From the NCBI GenBank assembly GCA_002343505.1, contig DDQZ01000082.1, positions 13,997-61,645 on the forward strand: a DNA stretch of 47,649 bases, in the 5' to 3' direction. This DNA comes from Verrucomicrobiaceae bacterium UBA2429 (lineage in GTDB: Bacteria; Verrucomicrobiota; Verrucomicrobiia; Verrucomicrobiales; Verrucomicrobiaceae). This document shows positions 42,601 through 47,649 of this stretch, one piece after another. Under the pieces are notes generated by a model. It did not search any database and had not been told where the DNA came from. It saw only the letters and a program-made list of their open reading frames with translations. Each line of letters starts with the position of its first letter. Within the stretch, counting starts at the first letter, position 1. A program made the translations under genes and the position numbers.

Positions 42601-43078
42601 GCAGGGTCTGCTCGCTGAGCGGACTGACAGCCACGGAAAGCATCAAACCGTCATCCTGATTTTTGTTCTGCGGCAGGGGATGCGTGGTGATGACCGGCCT
42701 CAAATGAACGGTCAAATCGAAGGGATCGCTGATCTCGGGATCCCCCACGCCGCCGCCGAGAATGATCTCGCGCACCTGCACCCGGTAGGAGCCGGTATGC
42801 GTGTTTTTCGCGGGCTTGATGACCAGTTTGTTGGTGGTGACACCACTGATGCCGTTGCCGTTGGCAAGGGGCATGCCGTCTTTGAGCCATTGAAAAATGG
42901 CGAGGCCACTGTCCGTGGTCACTGAGGCGTTCATCGTGACGGTTGTGCCATCAGCCACCACGGCGCCCGGTGTCGTGGTGATGTGCGGGGCGCCAAAGAT
43001 CACCGCCGCTTTGGCCTCGGTCGCTAGAAACATGCCCAGTCCGAGGGCGCAAAGGATCGAATAATGGAGGATTTTCAT
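39614..43078 (-). CDS. Secreted multi-Ig-domain protein with IPT/TIG and lectin-like C-terminal parts
   Basis: An 1154-residue protein. MKILHYSILCALGLGMFLATEAKA is a signal peptide. Seven Ig-like domains follow to about residue 720, each with a Trp strand (FQWLKDG, YEWQLNN, YQWEIEG, YQWQKDG, FQWFRKT, FEWWFGK, YQWQMRV) and a later Y-x-C/V strand. About residues 722-810 form an IPT/TIG domain (ISGFTPSIGRGGEFIRVTGNHF). About 820-960 resemble a pre-peptidase C-terminal-like domain (NLAWYSWRPPIAGSYAIV), encoded by AT-richer DNA. The last 150 residues look like a LamG/concanavalin-type fold (FEVTLDLVLGSWSARMNGV). No anchor motif is present at the C-terminus. It has its own promoter candidate and terminator, so it is a single-gene unit just upstream of the cassette. 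Likely an extracellular binding protein; ligand unknown. Confidence 0.8.
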   Translation of the reverse strand: MKILHYSILCALGLGMFLATEAKAAVIFGAPHITTTPGAVVADGTTVTMNASVTTDSGLAIFQWLKDGMPLANGNGISGVTTNKLVIKPAKNTHTGSYRVQVREIILGGGVGDPEISDPFDLTVHLRPVITTHPLPQNKNQDDGLMLSVAVSPLSEQTLQYEWQLNNVPIDPMANPSAGTANFVIPARDPMDAVNVPGLQLPNAGNYRVKVTNLSGISVFSKTALVKINSAALILEPLPAQFFIATKTTGKLAVKAGGTPKLLYQWEIEGEGNVAKGGNAAAISIPGVAANDGKKYRVTVSNALNNATHPADVSGWVEIKVIDKVAAPEVTAALGVNNFTKGATFDAGTAPVLTVQASMVNTGTLMYQWQKDGKNISDTATMTGTNMRDLTFTSIRWQDRGVYRCIVKNQVSVITSKTFKVEVNSPPVIISQPASELVGITGGSAATSVVVGGTGKPSFQWFRKTGGAPAPVDKATSNKLSLTKLAKTLPAGEDYYCEITNAFTATLGGGVPTPTNDCNLVVYDPAKITTHPAAQSVRVNNPVTLTVGVTGDTPMVFEWWFGKIKLANGPLGSATISGADTASLTITNIQSGLQGSYQCIVRNAKIPGPGVPKYLVNAKSKTAAVKVIMPPTVTRETQSSPVSPVVEEDRVTISIVGGGTPPLKYQWQMRVGAGGTWVDMPGKTAAQLVIAKVTLADDAFYRCVVNNSLNEPDTSDPLELKVNMIPSPIISGFTPSIGRGGEFIRVTGNHFNYAKTVAHVPAVGNPVTATFVVESNTSLLVTVANAAPAAPSPIRITNRGSNVPTTSATNYTRTTLFKNDRTNPRILTKSVETKILGDNTGLPDTSDGTGVPHTIYPHNLAWYSWRPPIAGSYAIVADSTTVVYDPIIIFRRLNAAGTAFQDTYWDTPVYSTQEIYQFTITDANVNRQHFFAIGAFLQTGLPSEGPFVFDIRYSPAFDPSPSDNGGDSPILAEDLSMKSESSSSGSFKLVENMDGEQLVRLGGVASAVEPTVLWSETAPAASASKVVCSFHAGLDKIGDGLGDVFAWQATGADGAPLFQVRLNSSDGSVELVQPDGSSRAAAPILVADSLQYFEVTLDLVLGSWSARMNGVALGEALPLPVNAVFGDLSAVWYPAGGNGPVSSMTFDRVGIRSE

Positions 43079-43124
43079 AAACTAGCTGGGGGGTTAAGTC
43101 CGATTTTCTCTGACTTTCTGCCTC

Positions 43125-43153
43125 GTATAAACGGATAGCGCATACAATGACAA
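43125..43153 (-). promoter_or_regulatory. Promoter candidate for the Ig-domain gene
   Basis: On the minus strand TTGTCA (43148-43153) and TTATAC (43125-43130) are separated by 17 bases, in the AT-rich 110-base gap before the gene. The -35 is one mismatch from consensus; the -10 is weaker. The predicted leader is about 40 bases. Confidence 0.45.
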
Positions 43154-43188
43154 TACAAAAATTCAGAAGAATCCGGGAAGCGCCGAAT

Positions 43189-44781
43189 TCACACCGCCGG
43201 GTCACGGCTCAATGAGCCGTCCAGCAGGCGCATGATGCCGCGCGGGTTGGCGTTTTGCAGCGCCTCAGGCAGGCAGTCGTCCGGGAAACCCTGGTAGCAG
43301 ACGGGGCGGACAAAGCGGTAAATGCTGCCGGTGCCGATGCTGGTGAAAAAGCTGTGGCTGGCGGCGGGATAGGGTCCGCCGTGATGCATGGAGGGGCAGG
43401 GTTCGATGCCTGTGCCGAAGCCGTTGAAAATGATGCGGCCCGCTTTGCGCTCCAGGATGCGGATGAGCGCGGCGTGCTCGCGCAGGTCATCTGGCGTGCC
43501 GTGAATGGCGGCGGTGAGCTGGCCTTCCAGTCCGCGCGCGAAGTCGAGGATGGACTCCATGTCATCACTCTCGGCGACGATGGAGCACGGGCCGAAAACC
43601 TCGCGCTGAAGTTCCTCGTTGGCCTGCAGCACATCCAGGCGGGTGTGGAAAATGCGGCAGGCGGCCTGGGTGGCGTCGTGGTCGGGCGCAGCGGCGGACT
43701 GGCCGGCGAGTTTAATGCCCGAAACGGTGTGCCAGACGGCGGTGCCAGCCTCGTAGGTCTCGCAGATGCCGCGGTGGAGCATGGTCTGAGGGGCGACTTT
43801 GGCGGCCAGTTCTCCGGCAGTTTTGACGAACTCTCCCAATTCCGGGCTTTTCACGCCGAGGACCATCGCGGGGTTCGTGCAGAACTGCCCCACGCCCATC
43901 GTCACCGAACCGATGTAGGCCTCGGCCATTTTGGCGGCGCGCTCTTTCAGCGCGCCGGGTAGAACAAAGACGGGATTCACCGAGCCCATCTCGGCATAGA
44001 CCGGGATGGGATGCGGACGCGCGGCGGCCACATCCATCAGCGCGCGTCCGCCGCGCAGGCTGCCGGTGAAGGCCACCGCCTGGGTGAGCGGGTGCCTCAC
44101 CAGTTCCGTGCCGATCTCATGCCCGCGCCCGTGCAGCATGGAGAAGCAGCCCTGCGGCAGGCCGTTTTTTTGCAGCGCGGTCAAGACAGCGCGGGAAAGC
44201 ATCTCGCAGGTGCCGGGGTGCGCGGGGTGCGCCTTCACCACCACCGGGCAGCCCGCCGCCAGGGCGCACACCGAGTCGGTGCCCACCACGCCGATGGCGA
44301 AGGGGAAATTGCTGGCGCCAAAGACCACCACCGGGCCGATGGGCTGCAACACGCGGCGCACGTCCGGCTTCGGCAGCGGCTGGCGGTCGGGCAGAGCGCG
44401 GTCAATCGCAGCCTCGGCCCACGATCCCTCGCGGATGAGCTGGGCGAACATTTTGCACTGGTTCACAGCGCGGCCGCGCTCGCCGGTCAGGCGCGCCATC
44501 GGCAGCGCGGTCTCGGCATGGGCGCGCTCCAGCAGGGCGTCTCCGAGGGTCAGGATTTCCTCCGCCAGAGTCTCCAAAAATGCCGCCCGTGTCTCCACAG
44601 GAGCGGTGCGCAGCGCGTCGAAGGCGCCATCCGCCGCGCGCAGCGCCTCATCCGCCTCGGCGGCGGTGGCCTCGGAAAAGTGCGGCTCCATGAGCTGGTT
44701 GGCCGCCGGATTCACGGCTTGAAAAGGCGAGTGCCGCGTGGTGGTCTCGCGACCCGCGATGAGGTGGTGTCCTGTGAGCAT
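43189..44781 (-). CDS. 2,5-dioxovalerate (alpha-ketoglutaric semialdehyde) dehydrogenase
   Basis: An aldehyde dehydrogenase of 530 residues that oxidises alpha-ketoglutaric semialdehyde to 2-oxoglutarate with NAD(P)+, the last step of several sugar-acid pathways. The catalytic cysteine is Cys301 in GVGQFCTNPA and the general base Glu264 in AEMGSVNPV, spaced as in the superfamily. VVVFGASNFPFAIGVVGTDS and the C-terminal GIEPCPSMHHGGPYPA...IGTGSIYRFVRPVCYQ mark the ketoglutaric semialdehyde dehydrogenase branch rather than generic aldehyde dehydrogenases. The next upstream gene on the strand, 42 bases away, is an FAH-family enzyme, which fits the preceding dehydration step. The substrate is inferred from family and neighbour; the sugar feeding the pathway is not shown. 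Confidence 0.88.
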   Translation of the reverse strand: MLTGHHLIAGRETTTRHSPFQAVNPAANQLMEPHFSEATAAEADEALRAADGAFDALRTAPVETRAAFLETLAEEILTLGDALLERAHAETALPMARLTGERGRAVNQCKMFAQLIREGSWAEAAIDRALPDRQPLPKPDVRRVLQPIGPVVVFGASNFPFAIGVVGTDSVCALAAGCPVVVKAHPAHPGTCEMLSRAVLTALQKNGLPQGCFSMLHGRGHEIGTELVRHPLTQAVAFTGSLRGGRALMDVAAARPHPIPVYAEMGSVNPVFVLPGALKERAAKMAEAYIGSVTMGVGQFCTNPAMVLGVKSPELGEFVKTAGELAAKVAPQTMLHRGICETYEAGTAVWHTVSGIKLAGQSAAAPDHDATQAACRIFHTRLDVLQANEELQREVFGPCSIVAESDDMESILDFARGLEGQLTAAIHGTPDDLREHAALIRILERKAGRIIFNGFGTGIEPCPSMHHGGPYPAASHSFFTSIGTGSIYRFVRPVCYQGFPDDCLPEALQNANPRGIMRLLDGSLSRDPAV

Positions 44782-44823
44782 GATGGGAAAAAGAAAAGGG
44801 GGAGTGGAAAGCTGCCGCGCGGC

Positions 44824-45651
44824 TCAGGCCGCCGGGTTCACCAGCGTGCCGATGCCGTCAATGGAGATGCGCATCTCATCGCCGGACTGGAGGGTGAAAT
44901 CATCCCCCGGCACGATGCCGGTGCCGGTCATGAGGTAGGCGCCTGCGGGGAAAGTGTTGTCGCGGTATAAAAAGCCCGCCAATTCACGCGGAGTGCGCTT
45001 GAGCTGGGCCAGCGTCGTCTCCCCCTCGAAGGCGGGCGCGCCGGCGCGCAGGATTTGCAAGCGGATGGCCGTCTCCGGCGGCGGCGGCTCCGGCGCCACC
45101 CGCAAGCAGGGGCCGAGGGCGGCGCAGAGCTTGAAGCACTTCGCCTGCGGCAGGTAGAGCGGATTTTCACCCTCGATGTCCCGGCAGGAGAGGTCATTGC
45201 CCGCAGTGAAGCCGATGATCTGGCCGTCCGCGTTGATGGCCAGCGTCAACTCCGGCTCAGGCACCATCCATTTCGAGTCTGAGCGCAGGTGCATGGGCTG
45301 GCCGGGGCGCGCCACGCGCTGCGGTGTGGCTTTGAAAAAAATCTCCGGCCTCTCCGCCTCGTACACCCGGTCGTAAAAGCTGCCCCCGCCCGCGTCCCGG
45401 CTCTCCTCCATGCGCGCCGTGCGGCTGCGGAAATACGTCACCCCCGCCGCCCACACCTCCTGGCTGCCGATGGGCGCCAGGAGGTCCCCCGGCCCCGGCC
45501 CTTTCACGGCGGTGAGCTGCGCCGCCGCGCCCGCCAGATGCGCGTGCAAATCCGCGCGGTTGAAGAGCGCGTCCCAGTCCTCCTCATCCAGCCGGTGCCA
45601 GGTGCTGGCCGTGTGGAGATAGAAGCCTTGGCGGGTGCGGTAGAGCTGCAT
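44824..45651 (-). CDS. Fumarylacetoacetate hydrolase-family protein, probable 2-keto-3-deoxypentonate dehydratase
   Basis: A 275-residue member of the FAH fold family. The metal-binding residues are visible: Glu-x-Glu in [10 protein letters not shown] and Asp in the block [44 protein letters not shown] is the usual C-terminal strand pair. In the family, 2-keto-3-deoxy-D-arabinonate dehydratases produce 2,5-dioxopentanoate, the substrate of the enzyme encoded 42 bases downstream. That pairing is the main reason for this call. A diketo-acid hydrolase, as in L-fucose or L-rhamnose breakdown, is the chief alternative. The N-terminal part (about 1-65) is less conserved, as in KdaD-type enzymes. 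The ATG at 45651 starts only about nine bases from a possible -10 box. Confidence 0.75.
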   Translation of the reverse strand: MQLYRTRQGFYLHTASTWHRLDEEDWDALFNRADLHAHLAGAAAQLTAVKGPGPGDLLAPIGSQEVWAAGVTYFRSRTARMEESRDAGGGSFYDRVYEAERPEIFFKATPQRVARPGQPMHLRSDSKWMVPEPELTLAINADGQIIGFTAGNDLSCRDIEGENPLYLPQAKCFKLCAALGPCLRVAPEPPPPETAIRLQILRAGAPAFEGETTLAQLKRTPRELAGFLYRDNTFPAGAYLMTGTGIVPGDDFTLQSGDEMRISIDGIGTLVNPAA

Positions 45652-45660
45652 GAGGGCGCG

Positions 45661-45688
45661 AGACTATCGGGTGCGGCGCGGCTGTCAA
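45661..45688 (-). promoter_or_regulatory. Promoter candidate for the dehydratase-dehydrogenase pair
   Basis: On the minus strand a perfect TTGACA (45683-45688) is followed after 16 bases by TAGTCT (45661-45666), a poor -10. If used, transcription would start within a few bases of the ATG at 45651, giving an almost leaderless mRNA. Confidence 0.4.
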
Positions 45689-45702
45689 AACAAGATGCGC
45701 GT

Positions 45703-45734
45703 GTGCGGAAAGAATAGGCCCTGGTGCGGAAAGA
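45703..45734. repeat. 11-bp direct repeat spaced 21 bp in the divergent intergenic region
   Basis: GTGCGGAAAGA occurs at 45703-45713 and again at 45724-45734, an exact copy two helical turns away. It lies between the divergent dehydratase and sulfatase genes, upstream of both. The spacing suits a regulator dimer contacting one face of the DNA; the regulator is not identifiable. Confidence 0.4.
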
Positions 45735-45793
45735 CATGATGACTTGCCGCCGCGCCCGGCGTTGTCACCGCCGCCCCATTCCATGCCCAGACC

Positions 45794-47518
45794 ATGAAAC
45801 GACTCCTGCTCGCCTCCCTGCTCCTGGCCCCGGCCCTCCCCGCCGTCCCGCCGAACATCATCCTCATCATGTCAGACGACATGGGCTACTCCGACCTCGG
45901 CTGCTACGGCGGCGAGATCGAGACCCCGAACCTCGACGCCCTCGCCGCCGGCGGAGTCCGCTTCACCCAGTTTTACAACACCGCCCGCTGCTGCCCCACC
46001 CGCGCCGCCCTGCTCACCGGCCTCTACCCGCACCAGGCCGGCATCGGCCACATGATGGACGACCGCGGCCTCTATGGCTACCGGGGCGAGCTCAGCCGCC
46101 GCGCCGTCACCATCGCCGAGGCCCTCCGCCCCGCAGGCTACCGCTCCTACATGGCCGGCAAATGGCACGTCACCCAAAAAGTGAGGCCCGAGGGCGACTC
46201 CGACAAAAACAACTGGCCGCTCCAGCGCGGCTTCCACCGCTTTTACGGCACCATCCACGGCGCGGGCAGCTTCTTTGATCCGAACTCCCTCACCCGCGAC
46301 AACACGCTCATCTCCCCCTTTGCCGACCCTGAATACCAGCCCGCAGAGTTTTACTACACCGACGCCATCAACGACCACGCCGCCCGCTTCGTCACCGAGC
46401 ACGCCCGCCAGCACCCGGACCAGCCCTTTTTCATGTACATGGCCCACACCGCCGCCCACTGGCCCATGCACGCGAAGGAAAAAGACACCGCCAAATACAA
46501 AGGCCGCTATGACGCCGGCTATGACGCCATCCGCGCCGCGCGGGTGGAAAAAATGAAGCGCCTCGGCCTCATTGACCCCCGCTGGCAGACCGCCCCCCAG
46601 GCCGGCGGCGCGTGGGCGGACGTGAAGGACCGCGAGTTCGAACTGCGCTGCATGGAGGTCTATGCCGCCATGGTGGACTGCATGGACCAGGGCATCGGCC
46701 GCCTCGTCCAGCAGCTCAAAGACAACGGCCAGTATGACAACACCCTCATCCTCTTCCTCCAGGACAACGGCGGCTGCGCCGAAGGCATGGGCCGCAAAGT
46801 CGAAGGCGCCGCCCCCCGCCACCGCGCCGCCTCCCCTTCCCTGACCCCGCTCGCGGCGGACTACCTCCAGCCCGACATGATCCCCAGGCAGACCCGCGAC
46901 GGCCACCCCATGCGCCAGGGCCACGGCGTCCTCCCCGGCGCCGCCGACACCTACCACGGCTACGGCGAGGCCTGGGCCAACGTCAGCAACACCCCCTTCC
47001 GCGAATACAAGCACTGGGTCCACGAAGGCGGCATCAGCACCCCGCTCATCGCCCACTGGCCCGCCGGCATCCCCGCCGCCCGCCGCGGCAGCCTGGAGCC
47101 GCAGCCCGCCCACCTCATAGACCTCATGGCCACCTGCCTCGACCTCGCCGCCGCCGCCTACCCCGAACAACACGCCGGCAACGCCATCACCCCCATGCAG
47201 GGCGTCAGCCTCCGCCCCGCACTCGCCGGCCAGCCCCTCCAGCGCGGCCGCCCCATCTTCTGGGAGCACGAGGGCAACCGCGCCGTGCGGGACGGCGCGT
47301 GGAAACTCACCGCCAAAGGCCCGCGCGGCCCCTGGGAACTCTACGACATGGACGCCGACCGCACCGAGCAGCACGACCTCGCCGCCCGCCACCCCGACCG
47401 CGTCCGCGCCATGGCCGCGCAATGGGAGACCTGGGCCAGGGACGCCAAAGTCATCCCCTGGATCTGGGGTCCACCCTACGGCGACGCCGCCCCGAAGAAG
47501 AAAAAAGCCCAAAAATGA
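45794..47518 (+). CDS. Secreted arylsulfatase-type sulfatase
   Basis: A 574-residue S1-type sulfatase that hydrolyses sulfate esters. MKRLLLASLLLAPALPAVP is a signal peptide, so the enzyme acts outside the cytoplasm. NIILIMSDDMGYSDLGCYGG carries metal ligands (Asp28, Asp29). The formylglycine signature C-x-P-x-R is C66-C67-P68-T69-R70, followed by AALLTG; Cys66 would be converted to formylglycine by a maturase not seen in this window. MAGKWH and LQDNGG are the other active-site blocks. A Lys-rich tail ends the protein. The substrate is unknown. The divergent neighbours for sugar-acid catabolism suggest sulfated-glycan use (inferred). Codon third positions are strikingly C-rich even for this window. 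Confidence 0.92.
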   Translation: MKRLLLASLLLAPALPAVPPNIILIMSDDMGYSDLGCYGGEIETPNLDALAAGGVRFTQFYNTARCCPTRAALLTGLYPHQAGIGHMMDDRGLYGYRGELSRRAVTIAEALRPAGYRSYMAGKWHVTQKVRPEGDSDKNNWPLQRGFHRFYGTIHGAGSFFDPNSLTRDNTLISPFADPEYQPAEFYYTDAINDHAARFVTEHARQHPDQPFFMYMAHTAAHWPMHAKEKDTAKYKGRYDAGYDAIRAARVEKMKRLGLIDPRWQTAPQAGGAWADVKDREFELRCMEVYAAMVDCMDQGIGRLVQQLKDNGQYDNTLILFLQDNGGCAEGMGRKVEGAAPRHRAASPSLTPLAADYLQPDMIPRQTRDGHPMRQGHGVLPGAADTYHGYGEAWANVSNTPFREYKHWVHEGGISTPLIAHWPAGIPAARRGSLEPQPAHLIDLMATCLDLAAAAYPEQHAGNAITPMQGVSLRPALAGQPLQRGRPIFWEHEGNRAVRDGAWKLTAKGPRGPWELYDMDADRTEQHDLAARHPDRVRAMAAQWETWARDAKVIPWIWGPPYGDAAPKKKKAQK

Positions 47519-47549
47519 CCCGCAAAACGGCTTCCCCCTCATGGAAATA

Positions 47550-47649
47550 GGGGCACCGCCGGGCGAAAAAGGGTGCCACCAAACAAAATAAGGCCGCCCC
47601 CGGGCCAAATGGGGGTGCCCCCGGACCAAATGGGGGCGACCCCGGGCCA
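47550..47649. repeat. About 21-bp degenerate tandem repeat at the window edge
   Basis: Roughly five units with period 20-22 bases, two of them close to GGTGCCCCCGGGCCAAATGGG, begin about 30 bases after the sulfatase stop and run into the edge. Units differ at several bases; the last three are the most alike. The array probably continues beyond the window. Stop codons and the lack of a start make a coding role unlikely here. Confidence 0.65.

Noticed and set aside
21945..43078. PEP-CTERM or LPXTG sorting of the two large secreted proteins
   Set aside because: Neither C-terminus has a PEP/LPXTG motif followed by a hydrophobic helix and basic tail.
45872..47629. 585-codon minus-strand frame opposite the sulfatase
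   Set aside because: Low-complexity Gly/Val/Ala translation with no family features; it is a shadow of the strongly C-biased sulfatase codons.
1..47649. tRNA or rRNA genes, CRISPR arrays, insertion sequences
   Set aside because: I looked for cloverleaf-like sequences, regularly spaced identical repeats and transposase motifs and saw none; the only tandem array is the short degenerate one at the right edge.

Overview
The window looks like a chromosomal piece of a Verrucomicrobiota bacterium, GC-rich and with almost no Shine-Dalgarno sites. The assignment rests mainly on 14663-39398, which carries all four prepilin-like proteins of the Verru_Chthon cassette (A, B, C, D) around a 5620-residue beta-helix protein. 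NHL-repeat, Ig-domain and sulfatase proteins fit the same phylum. I see no tRNA, rRNA, CRISPR array or transposase.

Layout. Positions 1-2753 (minus) hold a tight run: an unknown 176-residue protein, a membrane-anchored LysM protein, accA, and the start of a NodT-type outer membrane lipoprotein cut by the window edge. Positions 2994-4992 (plus) encode a 3D-domain lipoprotein and a secreted esterase. Citrate synthase and an NHL propeller protein follow on minus, then pgi on plus. Positions 9411-14606 (minus) are guaB-guaA-ppk1. Positions 14663-39398 (minus) are the cassette, transcribed B, giant protein, A, C, D, and ending 56 bases before guaB. Positions 39614-43078 encode a separate secreted seven-Ig-domain protein with its own promoter candidate and a strong hairpin terminator. 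Positions 43189-45651 encode a 2,5-dioxovalerate dehydrogenase and an FAH-family dehydratase or hydrolase, likely the last two steps of non-phosphorylative sugar-acid breakdown. A divergent secreted sulfatase follows, and a roughly 21-base tandem repeat reaches the window edge.

Most notable system. Cassette proteins B, C and D each have a prepilin N-terminus with Glu at +5. Protein A has the hydrophobic N-terminus without Glu5 and a KVNINTAS segment. This is the pattern of the type II secretion tip pseudopilins GspI, GspJ, GspH (with Glu5) and GspK (without). I infer that the cassette builds a dedicated pseudopilus-like tip that exports or displays the giant protein encoded between B and A. 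The giant has about 13 PATR-type beta-strand repeats, five Ig domains and no recognisable autotransporter barrel or PEP-CTERM tail. It also contains one seven-repeat propeller (AYYD type) whose third repeat is split by a complete seven-repeat delta-60 propeller.
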